From Ciborinia camelliae (lineage: Eukaryota; Ascomycota; Leotiomycetes; Helotiales; Sclerotiniaceae): a stretch of 64,000 bases of DNA. Positions within the stretch are counted from its first letter, which is position 1. Each line of letters opens with the position of its first letter. Below the pieces are notes generated by a model. That model saw only the letters and a program-made list of their open reading frames with translations. It was not told the DNA's origin and ran no database searches. The stretch lies in contig JANPYM010000007.1 of the NCBI GenBank assembly GCA_025890175.1, positions 2,475,982 to 2,539,981 of the forward strand. Reading direction: 5' to 3'. Made by a program: the position numbers and the translations under genes. Of this stretch, positions 24,754 through 37,500 are shown one piece after another.

Positions 24754-25671
24754 CTAAGCTGTGATCTGGGCAGGTTTTCGCTCTGCCTCCCCCTCGGCTT
24801 CAGCTACAACGTCCTCCTTGATACCTTCCTTGATATCTTCCTCGATATCTTCCTCAATATCTTCCTCAATATCTTCCTCAAAATCTTCCTCAAAATCTTC
24901 CTCAAAATCTCTAGGAGTGTATACTGGTCCATCACCCGAAAGATTGATCTCTGGGTCATCCTTCGCAATAATCTGCGCTTCCTGCCAAGAATAGTACCTT
25001 TCAGTCAAAACTTGTTTGATAGCTCTTTGTGTTCTCCGAACCTGTAAACCCCCAAATTAGCTTTCGTTCTCAATCATCATTCGTGTGGCACATGACCAAA
25101 CAGGATATAAACCAAAGCCATAACTCACAGTCATATCCCTCTTCTCCGAATCCTCATCACCGTATCCCGCCTCCAATCTGTTCCTCTCGTAACTATCCGT
25201 AGCAATGCGATTCCTCTCCTTACAGCAAATCCACCAAAGTGAATGTAAATCTTCCCAACTCTTCCCCCTCAACTCCTCTGCACTCCACGGTCTCCCGTGA
25301 CTTCCCTCCTCAGCTGGCGTACCGATTGGCTTATCCTTGTGTCTGAAAAATTCGTATAATCCGTGATCCTCATCAACCTTCACCTTGTTTCGTTTCGATG
25401 CATCTAGAACAGGCTGGGGCAATTTCGAATTAGACACCGAGAGGGGTTGGCGGGGTCCCGTTCGTCTTTGAGTAGAGACTCCGCGCAGACGGTTCATATC
25501 CCGGGGGTATAGGTATGTGCTGCTGGTAGAGAAGGAGGTGGATTGGGTGCATGATGGAGTTGTGGAGGAGCTTTGTAGACAGGGAAGGAGGAATGCTGGC
25601 GGGGTATTTCCTGCTTTTCGTAGCTGTAGCAGACTACGGACTGCAGGGCGAATAACTGTAGATGTCGACAT
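24754..25671 (-). CDS. MRPL4: mitochondrial large-subunit ribosomal protein uL29m (MRPL47/Mrpl4 family)
   Basis: Exons 25129-25671 and 24754-25041 flank an 87-bp intron (GTGAGT..TACAG) and give 276 residues. The N-terminus is rich in Ser, Arg and Leu without acids, as for a mitochondrial targeting sequence. The domain is recognised by DHGLYEFFRHKDKPI, GRPWSAEELRGKSWEDLHSL and the following WWICCKERNRIATDSYERNR, which form the uL29m signature; KQVLTERYYSWQEAQ continues it after the splice. The protein sits near the exit tunnel of the mitochondrial ribosome. The last ~45 residues are an acidic tail with repeated EEDF/EEDI units encoded by a tandem 12-bp DNA repeat (about 24815-24910). This tail looks like a lineage-specific expansion and is not needed for the family call. 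Confidence 0.92.
24815..24910 (-). repeat. 12-bp coding minisatellite (EED[F/I] units)
   Basis: Around eight tandem copies of a unit close to GATATCTTCCTC on the plus strand lie inside the second exon of the ribosomal protein gene. Copies differ by single bases (GATATC, AATATC, AAATCT), so the array has partly diverged. It keeps the frame because the unit is a multiple of three. Confidence 0.85.
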
Positions 25672-27215
25672 CTTATGTTGAGGTTGTCAATGGCGATGTA
25701 ATTTCCGGCTTTCAGGTTACTTCCTCATCGTTCGAGAATCTCGAAAAATCGAGAAATTATTTCGGTTACCGTAGGGATTTGATGTGGGGTAAGAAGTGAG
25801 GCCAAAGGCGCAATTTCATGCCCTCTCACAAGAAATAAATCGAATGTTCCAATACAGATTTAACAATCAACACAATTCAACATTCCATTTCAGATTTGAC
25901 AATCAAAGCGATCTCTAAAGCTTACCTAGGTAAATTTAATACCTAAAACTTTGAAAGAAGTATATTTTAGCCTCCAATTTACTTCATCCATCGTATCCAA
26001 TACCTCTGATATTTCCTTCCCAAGTCCAATTCCCTCAACCACATGATCAAGCAACCACCAGTTACACCAAGAACCCTAAACACTTTGGAACTGTAGCACA
26101 GGAAGTTTTTGTTGCATATCGGATTTGCGCCCGATACATACTATTCATTAAGAAGAAGATGCCCAACCCCAATTCCCAATGTACCATACCGTACTCTACC
26201 ATGCCTTGCTATGCCGAACCGAGAAAGGGTCCGAATAGTGTAGTCGAGATATTCCAGACCCTCATCGACTTTCTCCTTTGGTATATCCTTGCATATGGTA
26301 GGTAGCTTCCATACATGATATCCAGAATTGGAATAATATATATTAGACATGTAGCACACGAGTATTTAGTCCAAACAGATGAAACGATACAAAAATGCAG
26401 CATACCGATGCAGAATACAAATGTTACGTATCCCACTGCAACTTTTATTTCTTCGAGAAAGACGTTTTTATTTTAGAAATACAAGAGGCGTGAGGCTGTT
26501 TTGGGAATACCTATCAGTTTGAAGTCTTTGCAGGTGTGGTAGTACAGTGGAAAAGAGTGCTAGGGAGCTGCTACTCGCACACACAAATGCATAGATCCGG
26601 CTAGAATATCCAGATCCTATTGCATGCATGGAATTGAAGTCACCGGAGCTGGATCTAGATTCGTTTGCATAGTTGGCTGTTTTGGTGCGATATTTTACGG
26701 TGGTGGATGATGTTTGATGTCGATTTCCGGGGAGCTGCCCATGGTGGTTTCTGTAAGATGTCCTGTGTCCTATAATAATTTATGATGGTAGCGTTGCGCT
26801 TTATGGTTTACTCTTCTAAGATACCAATTCCTGTAACCGTGTGGTAATGCATAGAAGACCAAGGGCTTGGGGCTATTGGCCCTAGTCCAGCTAGAAACGT
26901 AGTACATGGGAATCCGGAAATCACAAAATGAATTGGCAGCATGGTTTTTTAAAAATGGTATAAATGAATTGAAACTAGCACTAAAGAATGCCAGGGTAGT
27001 TATTATCATCTCCGTGCCTTGAAAACGTATGCCTCCGTCCTAGTGATCATTATGCCCTCGACCGTCCCGAAGCTCCTCCAATGCAAACTCAATCTTATCT
27101 GGAAGAGAATCCCAAGCGATGCCATGCATGCAAAATAGGAATCAAAAGGGTGACATTTCCCCATGCAGTAGCCCGGGTATCACAACAATTTGAAAGCCAA
27201 AGCCCGTTCGGACAA
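25672..27215. other. intergenic region
   Basis: About 1.5 kb including the ribosomal protein promoter. Short open frames near 26141-26436 and 26770-27009 have no recognisable product. I see no gene. Confidence 0.5.
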
Positions 27216-27509
27216 TTACAAGACATATGCCATTCCTGCAGCGGCAGCGGCAAAGGCACCTCCTGATACGAAGTGGACGGAACCGGCAGCCTTGCTAGTC
27301 GAGGAAGTAGCCGCAGTTCCAGTTCCTGTGCCTGAAGCCAAGGGGGAACGTGTGGTAGTTCCGTTGCCTGAGGTTCCGTTGGTGAAGGCACCGGTGGAGT
27401 AAGGGGGGTTGATGGAGGTGGGTAGGGCGCCTGATGCTGATGCTCCAATGGAAGAGGAGGTGGCTGCAGCAACAGCTGCGAAAGCAACGAGGAAGATGGA
27501 AGGTTGCAT
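27216..27509 (-). CDS. small secreted, GPI-anchor-like Ser/Thr/Ala-rich protein
   Basis: Single exon, 97 residues. It starts with an apparent signal peptide (MQPSIFLVAFAAVAAATSSS). A Gly/Ser/Thr-rich region with N-glycosylation sequons (NGTSGNGTTT, about residues 44-53) follows, and the protein ends in a small-residue site and a hydrophobic tail (GGAFAAAAAGMAYVL), the layout of a GPI-anchored cell-wall or plasma-membrane protein. There are no cysteines, so it is unlike typical small cysteine-rich effectors. Transcripts would begin in the CT-rich stretch near 27600-27660. Frames antisense to it at 27190-27615 are shadows. Function is unknown; the gene call rests on the coherent signal-peptide/GPI architecture. 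Confidence 0.72.
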   Translation of the reverse strand: MQPSIFLVAFAAVAAATSSSIGASASGALPTSINPPYSTGAFTNGTSGNGTTTRSPLASGTGTGTAATSSTSKAAGSVHFVSGGAFAAAAAGMAYVL

Positions 27510-29517
27510 TTTGCACGTGATGATAGGTATTGCTGATTGGAAGGTGAAAGATATTGATTATTTCGAAATTGAGGGAAGTTTCGTAATTGCGAAGGTTGCG
27601 CTTAGTGAATTGTAGGATATAAAACGAGTGTGTTGTGTTTGTTTGAAGAAGGAAACAGAGAATCGAAGCGTTCAAATACTAAGCCCATTTATTTGTGGCG
27701 ACAGGAAATTACATAGCCTTGTAAGGGGAACCACCTCTTGTCTCGGTAAGATTTATATATAGAACGATCAACAGTCCAGAGTTCTGGAAGCATTGCAAAT
27801 CATGTGATATAAATTACGAAGTTCAACCGTCAAATGCAAGTTAGACAAGGTGAAGCGAAGATCTTTATTAGAAATATTATGATTTGAAACTCCTTGATCC
27901 GCCTCATCTTACATACGAAGAAAACATAATATTTGCAAGAAGTATAGATAGCCTGTCGGTGAAAGATGATCTGCTGTTCAACCTAGCCCGAAGGTATTGA
28001 TCATGACGGTCACAGCAGCAAAACAGGTAACGGAAGTGTGAGGAGGCAATGGCAGTGGCACGTATAAAAGACTTGACCGGTCCTTGAAATTACTTCACTT
28101 GAAGATTGAAAGCCAGAAAAATGAACATACACGTCGTTCAATGTGTGCTATCCAAATCCCATCATGCTGATCAAGAACGGTAAATGTGAATTACCTCGAG
28201 CGTTACGGAGAATTGAAAATAATTTCGAGGCATGAAGCCGGGCGGCGCGAGGCGGTGGAATATCGAGTATTGATATACACAACTTTTGTCGTACAGGACC
28301 GTACCGCCTCAACAACGCGTCGTTCGGATAATACCACCGCATCCCATTTTTGGACGCATTGGAACACGGACCTTTCCATGCATGACTCGCAAGAAGTTAG
28401 GAACGTGGCATTAATCTTATAACAGCAAGACGCCGAAAAATCACAGGAAAGCAGCAAAGCGGGAACGGCGCGGCTGAAGAATAAAAAAATGGGCATGGAA
28501 GCGCAGAAAAATCGATTTAACTTCTCACATCCCCTGCTTGACAGGTTGACTTTCTCTAAGAGACTAAGATCAAGCATAAATCCTTGCAGATCTCGTTTTG
28601 AATGCAACATGCCAGCCTCTTTAGTTAAATAATGAGTTGTCCAGCAATCCGAATATGTGTTAGTGAGACCTTTTAGTTCAATCCTCTGCGACACGAAGAT
28701 CCGACCCTTGAATTTCGGTCAGATCAGATTAACGAATCACAAGTTCAAGAGATCAGTCGACGTAAATGCTGTTGATGTTAGGTCACTTAGGTGCAGGGAA
28801 AAGCTCCAGTTACACCGCATAATGGATGGGTGTATTCATACGCGGGTCTTTCAGTGCATTAAACCCTTGGAATCTTCGATTGAGCAAGCTTTTGATTAGT
28901 TGGCTGATATGTCTAGTCGATCTGCTTCACATATTCCCATGTATAATCACCTGATTGATTGTAGATGATTTCATACATGAGTATACATGAGTATACATGA
29001 GGATATTCTTAAGTCAGCATGTGGAGGCGAGCGGTGTGAAATCCTTTCGGCGAAATTCGACTGCGTGGTTTGCGTATGGTTCGAATAGGGTAGCTTAGGG
29101 ATTTTTGCCGGATACCAGGGGCTGAATATCCAACCCTCATGATATCGAGACTAGAGCAGCCAGCGACTACTAGTCTCTAGATACTTTGATCGCTGGCAGC
29201 CACGCATGCGTACGGAGGTTGTCTGTTTTTGGTAAGAATTGAGACTCTTTTTTGTTGTCAATGAACAAGCAGTTCATCGCCTGAACGTCGGTAAAGAAAA
29301 TGTCAAAGTGTACCTGGGTACTCCGTATTATTGCATCGAGATTTGTGAGGTGTGCTTCCAATAATATTGACAGTTGCACGGATCGTGATTCGTGAATCAT
29401 GCCATTATTAACATTTCCATAAGATAAGATCAAAAGTATCCATGGTATAGTATATTTTAGCCTTTAGGTGCTAGCAAGCATGAACCAAAGTCTATCGATA
29501 CAAAATATAAAATATAA
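27510..29517. other. intergenic region
   Basis: About 2 kb. Open frames near 28203-28694 (minus) and 28657-28899 (plus) lack family resemblance and have no splice partners that I can see. A short direct repeat (ATACATGAGT, three copies at 28973-29000) is present. I see no gene. Confidence 0.5.
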
Positions 29518-29519
29518 TA

Positions 29520-29881
29520 CAGCAGAACCTCTATATAAAAATGTTTTTTTTAATACCAAAAATAAAAATACTAAAAAAATATCCTTTTATAAAGATTTCG
29601 ACTAATCCCAATAAAATAGCATTTTGGCCTATATATTTTCGATCAAACATAAATTTAATATAATTTTTATAAATATTTTATACTTCAAAAAAATATTCTT
29701 AAAAAAGATCTATTATAAACTAAATTTTAATTTTGAAACTTTTAATTACAAAAAATAATTTTTATAAAAAGGATATAAAAATATTAACATTTTCTACACC
29801 TAAAATCCAACAAAACCCAAAATTTAATCCTAATAGAAAGGTTATCCTTATATAAAAAATCCTTATATAAAAATTCTACTA
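29520..29881 (+). mobile_element. 362-bp TIR element (MITE-like), left copy
   Basis: The outer end reads CAGCAGAACCTCTATATAAA and the inner end is its degenerate inverse (ending TTCTACTA at 29881). TA dinucleotides flank it at 29518-29519 and 29882-29883, as expected for Tc1/mariner-type insertion into TA. There is no coding capacity. It is about 80% A+T and carries G-to-A changes relative to the right copy, as expected after repeat-induced point mutation. Confidence 0.82.
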
Positions 29882-30097
29882 TATATTTAAAAATTTGGCT
29901 TTTTAGCAAATATTGGAACTTAAAAATTAGAACTTTATTTAACGTTTTAATTTGCTAAATAAATCTTAAACCTGTCTACCTAAATAGATATAAGTACTAC
30001 ACAATTCACTCATTATTATACAGGCACCTTGTGAATTGCGAAATTGTAACTTATATAAATCGTCAAATTTATCATTATCATCGAATTTCAATATATA
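29882..30097. other. spacer between the two TIR elements
   Basis: About 215 bp of AT-rich unique sequence between the inverted copies, including the flanking TA sites. No coding signal is seen. It may be native DNA or the heart of a larger composite element. Confidence 0.6.
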
Positions 30098-30459
30098 CAA
30101 CAAAACCTCTATATAAAAATCCTCTATATAAGAATAACCTCTTTATTAAAATTAAATTTTAAATTCTATTAAATTTTAAATATAAAAAATATTAATATTC
30201 TTATATTCTCTTTATAAAAATTATCCTTTATAATTAAAAATCCCAAAATTAAAATCTAACTTATAATAGATTTTTTCTAAAAATATTTTTTTGAAATATA
30301 AAATATTTATAAAAATTATATTGAATTTATACTCGATCGAAAATATATAGACCAAAATACTACTCCACCAAAATTAGTCGAAACCTCTATAAAAAGATAC
30401 CTCTCTAATATCCTTATTTTTAGCACTAAAAAAAACATCCTTATATAAAGGTTCTGCTA
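30098..30459 (-). mobile_element. 362-bp TIR element (MITE-like), right inverted copy
   Basis: Same length as the left copy and aligned to its reverse complement without gaps. Inner end CAACAAAACCTCTATATAAA, outer end TTATATAAAGGTTCTGCTA, flanking TA at 30096-30097 and 30460-30461. In the first 139 aligned bases I counted 31 differences, all transitions. Confidence 0.82.
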
Positions 30460-33400
30460 TATCAGAAATAAAGAAAAGAAAGGATTTAGGGATTGAATGG
30501 AATTGATATAAATTTTGCATGGATGAGACTGAGAGCGGATGGATTCCGATAGATGTCCCAACTTCCAAGGTTCCAACTAAAGCAAAGAAGCAAAGGTTTA
30601 TTCCAAGCTCTGCAGCCTCTGCTCAGCTGTAACCAATACCGGTGATCAATTTGGAGCTACCCTGAATCCTTGTGTAACATGGCCGCCTTGATAGGTCGAC
30701 TGCATCGATGCATGCATCGATAACGCAGTGGTAGCGCCACACAGAAAAGGATATCGGTACCTAACTTTCGTTGGAAATCACATCAATCACATCAATCACA
30801 TCACATCACATCACAAGCCTCTCTTAACTGAGTGATAGCACTGTAGATACATTGTGTATAGCCGCCTTTGTGCTTTGATCATCGTGGTGATGATGAAGAT
30901 GATGACGACGACGACGGTACATACTGTTTGTAGAAATAATAATAGACACCAATTTCTGAACAAGATTGATCCAGCAAAACCTCGCTAAAGTATAAATCCT
31001 CGCTAAAGTATGAATTTGAACTTTGGTCCCAAGTGAAGGCTTAACGAAGAGTTTGCTGATACAGTGAGTGCACTGTATAACGATAGAAAGTTCGGAACTT
31101 GTATGGAAAAAGATTAGTACCGCCACACCGTTTGTGTGTTCCTTGGACTTCCTCAGTCTGGTGCTAGATGACGCAGCACAGCATGCTTATTGATTGAATC
31201 CATGTCACATAATCGGCAGGTGTGCCGGCCGACGGGACTTCAAGAAAAGCAGCAAGCAGAAACACTCTATCATACCTAGGTACCTAGGTAGTATCGGATG
31301 CTTTAAGAACCCTTGTTGATTAATAATAATATTAGAAAAATAAAATGTTCCTAAAAACAACCTTCCCAAGTTCCAAACGTCTGGACTCTGAAGTAAAAAA
31401 AAAAAGTAAAAAGCAAGAGGAAAAAAGAAGGGATCGTCAACTGCTATTTTCAATATATTGTTGGGTGTGCACTGTGAATGGTTCAATGGTGTGATCCTGA
31501 TTTTTAGAACCATGGAACTTTTATCCCACGGCAATTCGGGAGTTCGGAATTCATGCTTTAATTGGAGGCATCTTTTCAACGCGTTTGAATAAAAGTTGCC
31601 CAGAAAACAAATTTGAGCAGTAGCAAGGTGCTTGTATCCGGGACATGGCCTGTCGCCATCCGGACGTGCGGCTTTGGTTGAGTTTCATTGTTTTCGAGAG
31701 CATACTTGGCCGCATAGAATTCGTGGACGAGTGTGCGAAGGCAGCGTGGCCGTTCTGAAAGTGATGAAATGCATCAAGGCCTGAGTTGGCGGTAGCGTGC
31801 TGCGTGTGAGTTGATAGACAAAATAGGACTTCTTAGTAGGACAATGTTTTGAATGTGTTGTACACAAGATGCTGCATTTGGGTTTGTAGGGTGTTAAACT
31901 GTTTGAAGTAAATGAAGTAAATGATATCACGGCGACGGACTAAACCGTTTTCTGTGTTATCAGATGGTGCGTTGGTGACATGTTATTGAGGAGTGGGAGG
32001 TGTTAATGTTGATGACTTTGACCGTTTGACGATGCAAAGAACAATGAATGATGGATGGATGCGTGTATTGATGCGTGGAAAAGAGTTTTGGGAAGGTTGA
32101 ATCTTAATTAGTCTGTCAAACTTTTCGCAGGCCAGTTGAACTCTCGAATCAACACTGTTTACAACTTACATACCTGCTGTTACATACACCTGCCTGCTAT
32201 AGAAAGATTAGACAAAAGTGTTACATATTGAAGGACAGCGAGTACAACCTTGCTCACATGCCGGCCGGTAGATGAAGCCTTGTAAGGTTGTCGATTTTCG
32301 AGATGAATCAGGAGATAATGCCATTTTCATCAATTTCATCGCCTACGCAAGAAATTCGGTGAAACTTTGAGAGGATTATTCAGGTTTTCGAAATGGGAAA
32401 GCAAAAGCGACAAGGGTGAATTATATTGTCTTGTACCTACCTAGTAGGTACTAGGTAAGGTACTGTACAGTATACCATGGTACTGCTAGACATCTTTCTT
32501 TGTAGGTGAGTAGGGCTAGAAATTTTATCATTTTATGAATTTCTCGATGGCATAAAACCCCTTTTACAAGAAAGTATACGAGGACGGTAGTAAGCAACCC
32601 ATCTTCTACTATTGTACTGTACATGTACAGTCTGTACTATTCGAATAGGTCATAAGTCATCTACAGGTATATCATACATAGAGGTACAGTAGATATTTTT
32701 GCACATAGCGTAAATAGTCCGGGACCCAAAGTATCATGACTCAAAACTCTCTGGTGAAGAACGGGTAAGTTCTGGATGTCAATCTTGGGATAGAAACTTA
32801 TTACTGGAAAGAAGAGAACCTTTTGAAGGAATCTATTATCTAACTGTCCAAGCTGCCAAGTATAATCAGTATTCATCTGCATTCATTAAGTTTTCTACTT
32901 TGTAACAGGCAAAGTAAATCAACCCCCTTTACATCACAGTACTAGAATCTAGATAGGCCATAGATAGATATCATGAGAGAATCTAGATAGAGTACATAAC
33001 AACTAGATACAAGATACCGTTGACACTCGGCGACTATGTTAACTTAGGAAGTCTCTACTCTCCTCTACCTCTTCTCCCTCTAGGTACCTTTCCTTCCTTG
33101 TCTTGTATACTCACTCGTCCTTGCCTTGCCTTCCAATCGTGTGCTATGCCATGCCATGCCATGCCAATGCTTTGTTAAGCTAGGGCTTTTATCTCTTCCT
33201 CAAGTTCTCGAGTTCTCGAGTCTCAAGTCTCTCTCGACTACTATCATCCCCATCCCCATCCCCATCCCCCTCCTCCATCCTTTCATCCTTCATCCTCACC
33301 GTTGAAAAATTCAAAATTCAAAATATTCTTCTTCTTCAATAATCCATGAACGCGAGAAACATTATTCCATAATCCCAATCCAAATCCTTCCATTTCCATC

Positions 33401-34522
33401 CGTTCACTAACTTCATTTATTTTATTTTATTTTAATTGATTTGATTTGATTTGATTTAATTTTTATCGCCGAAAAGAAGGAACATACCTTCCCTTAAAGC
33501 GGCATTCTATCATTGATACAGGGAAGAAAATCCTTACTCATTCACCGCACTAAATCCCGACACTACACTCCGACACTATTAGTGTATAGACCTCCAGCTA
33601 GGACTATTACACTCTCACTACCTAGTAGTACCATTAATTTTTTTTTCCCTTTTCCTTTTTCTCTCAAGAGTCAAGAATAGTTCGAATAGTCCAAGAGCAA
33701 AGAAGAAGAGAATCTCTTGTGACACCTCCACTCAAATAGACGTCCGTCTTTTTTCTTCCCCATCATACTACCTTTTCTCTCCATTTGCGGCTTGCCCTTC
33801 TCAAGTGTCAACCCAAGTTCCAACCCACCAAAACCTATCCACTCTTCTAATATTTCCATCCGGGCTGGAGATTTCGAGGAAAAGTAAAAAGGCAACAAGC
33901 ATACCTTCCTTCCCGCATCCCCCCTCCAATCTCCAGTTTAATAGACGCCGTGCTACGGAAATACAACTTCCAAACTGCTTTGGCGGATTATCATTTTTCT
34001 GGTTCCCTAAAAAGCGTTGAAGGGACCAAAAAAAAAAAGTTCCCCACCACCGCGTTTATTTGCGCCCATCTTTGGATCATTGGAACGGATAAAGTCTTCT
34101 TCGGATCCACTTATTGCTTCGAAACACGAACAATTCGCAGTAAACATCTTGAGCCTCAAAGCAAGACTTTCGTCGCGCTTCGTTCAAGCTACTCCCCAAA
34201 GAGTTATCCATTCTCCATAACGGCCTCGATATCATATTGGTTACGGCGCGCTTCATTGTTACCGCAGGGACCATTAAAAAATTCTGCCGTCCTATCTGAG
34301 TGAGAAGACCTGAAGTACGTTGACGGAAAAGAAAACTCGATAACTTGACGTGCGGATAGTTGTACGCGACGGAAGCAATTGGTCTGGAGCTTATTATAGT
34401 TCAATCCAAGAATTGAAGATCAACAAACCGGTCACAGTGACGATATAACGAAAGGTTCTTATGATTGAGTATTCGATCATCCCACCAACAAAGTCCGCAT
34501 CAAAAACTCCTCCATACTCGTT
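30460..34522. other. long intergenic region and leader of the C2H2 gene
   Basis: Four kilobases with no recognised gene. Features include short repeats (ATCACATCACATCACA near 30785-30815, TACCTAGGTACCTAGG near 31277, CCCCAT units near 33248-33270) and a pyrimidine-rich zone at 33050-33900. The latter is typical of promoters and long leaders of fungal regulatory genes. The leader of the gene at 34523 probably starts in 33.3-34.3 kb and contains several short upstream ATGs. Confidence 0.5.
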
Positions 34523-37500
34523 ATGGACAACGCCCAGTATCATTCGAACGCGATGAGCAACGGAAACTCGCCATACTCTCCACTCCCCGGCATTTCCCCT
34601 CACCAACTTCAACATAACTCGAACTTGCCCCCTCATACATTACCGCCTCTTCAACCACAACAGCACGCTGCGATGCAACAGCAGCAACAACAGCAGCAGC
34701 AGCAGCAATCATGGAGCGCGCCTCACACCCCACGCACTCCCGGTACTCCAAATACACCAGGGTCTACTAGTTTGGGTTATTCGCAGGTTGGAGCACAATC
34801 AAGACCTGGACAAATGATGTATGGAAATTCGTATCAGCAGCAACCCCCGCAGCATCAATATCGCACTTCAGCCTCCATGATGCCCCAATCTTCAACTGCT
34901 CTATCGCACAATCAGCCTATTGCACCAGCTCCTGCAACCAGTCGAGGCCCCCCTCTGAGACCCATGCCTGCGAGTAATGTCCCGCAACACCTCTCGATGC
35001 ATCCGGCGTATCCCCAATCCAATATGCTTCAACAACTTGCAGAAGAACCTCCTACCCATGTAGTGGGCTCTCAGGGTCGAAGAGGAATATTGCCTAGTGC
35101 CCCGGGTCGTCCACAGGTCACTGCTACTGGTCCTGGATCCACAAAAAATGCCATGATCCCCGCAAAGGATGCAGATGGAAAATTCCCATGCCCTCATTGT
35201 ACTAAGACATACCTTCATGCCAAGCATCTAAAGCGTCATTTATTGAGACGTAAGTACACCCCCCCCAAAGATGTCATCAAATCAATTGATTGCCGAATAA
35301 ATATTTAACACCCCTCAGATACTGGAGATCGCCCGTACATGTGTGTACTTTGCCGTGACACCTTTTCTCGCAGTGATATCTTGAAACGCCATTTCCAGAA
35401 ATGTTCAATTCGTCGTGGAAATCCTACAGGAGCAAGCCACTTGTCTCATGCACAGGCACACTTAAAGAAGTCGCATCCTGGACCAAAGGCACATCAGCCA
35501 ATGGGACCCGAATCTGATCTTATGGCTGGTATGAACGGTATGAATGGCAATGGTATGAATGGTATGCCAAATGATGGTTCAATGCACCCGTTTGGTGTAG
35601 TTCCTGATGGAAGTATCGCCGATGCTGGATCTAACCTAACAGATGACCAAGCTTCAAAAGCTTCGAACGACCTCCAGCGACTCGGCAACCCCGATAACAG
35701 AGACCGAAGGAGCATGACTGGACCTGCTGCGGGCGGTTCAAGTCGATCGAGTTTCGATCAAGGCTATGGAGGAGGAATGCCGAGTACTATGCCTTCCGCT
35801 ATGAACCCTGCCATGGCATTCAGCATGCCAAATGGACAGAATGGTCATTCTTACAGTCAGAGCTACGATTTTGCTTCTCAAGGCAACACTGCTAACTTGC
35901 ACGCGCAGTCGACGGAGGGAATGTCAACTGTTTCTAACGGACGACCTCCGATGCCTGTCTATGCAGGAGCGAACGCCAGCCAACATTCGATACTCGATTG
36001 GCCTCACATGATTCAATCGAACGGCCAAAACAATTTCATGACTCCCTACAACTCGAACCTCGCGAACCAACAAATGCAGATCAAACAAGAACCCTACAGC
36101 TCGAACCTCACGAACTCCCAAATACAAATAAAACAAGAATCCTCTAATCATAATCACGGTCTTTTCACCGGTGTTTACCCCAACACTTCCGATCTTCCTG
36201 GTCCTGATTTCTCCAATTGGAATATTCCAGCTCCTAACGATCCGCTCCAGCAAATTTCAAGCCAGTTGCTAAACTTTTGCCTTACCACACATCCACAACT
36301 CAATCCTCGCAGTCAAGAACTTAGAAAATTCCTTTCCGCAGATAACATTAAGCACTTCCTTGAGCAGTTCAGCAATTTCCAAGGGCATTTCCCCATCATC
36401 CACATGCCAACATTTCGTATCACAGATTCTTATGAAGGTCTCTTACTAGGTATGATCTGCATAGGTGCGGTTTACTCTGATCGCATGAGTCCGGTCCAAG
36501 TCCGCGAGATGACGGAGGTGGTAAAGATGGTTATAGAATCAAATTCTCAAGTCTATGCAATTATCTCTCGCGCAACTGGCGATTATGCCAATGAATCAAT
36601 CGGGTCGTCCAAATCCGAAATTGAGCAAATCGCAGCTATATTTATGATGCAGGTTCTTTTCACATGGCACGGTACTCCACTTCAGCGCGAGAAAGCCCGA
36701 CGTGACTTCCCTCTTGTTGTTTCTTTGGCTAGAAGAGCAGGTCTCACGCAGCCAATGACCACGAACCCTTTCAGCGTTCTGCATCAACCCCATGTAAATG
36801 TCGATGCTTTCGTTGCTGCAAACTTTGATTGGAATGCGTGGGTTGAGCAGGAGAAGAGATCTAGGCTACTGTATATGATCTTTCTGTTGGATTCCGCTTT
36901 GGCTGTATTCTTCAACGTTTCACCTTCTTTTGATGCACTGGAGATTCGTCTTCCACTTCCTGCCGATGACGCTGCATGGGAGGCTCGCACTTCTGCAGAG
37001 TGCGCTGATGCTCTTGGTCTCAATGGTGCCTCGGTCTCGGCCCAAAAGAACCCTGAAGGCAATCGACGACGCAAGCAGCCGGAGATGCACACCGTGCTAA
37101 AGACTTTGATGCACCACACTTATGACATGCAGCCAGGAACCACGAACTTATTCTCCAAATACGTACTGGTGCATGCTCTTCATGTGCAGTTGTGGACTGC
37201 TCAGAAACAGGTATCACAAGAAGCTGGGCAAATCAGTGCGTCCTTGAACAGTGGATCAAATACACCATTAAGTCAAAATGACTGGGTTGTCAGGAGCGGG
37301 GATCAAAACGGCAGTGGTGCGCCAAGCGCAAATAATAGTGGACGAGCAACTCCTGTCGATGGTCAATCTCCACTTTCTCACCAGCTGCTCAAATCTGTTA
37401 CCACAGCCTTTGAAAAATGGAAGAAAGCTTGGGATGAAGATCTCGCTGTTCAATACCCCCCCGGGTCTTCCAGTTCTCGCCGATTTGGGTTCTGTCGTGA

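Noticed and set aside
28203..28694. 163-residue minus-strand frame
   Set aside because: Cys/Ser-rich with no recognisable motif, isolated in AT-rich intergenic DNA, with overlapping plus-strand frames.
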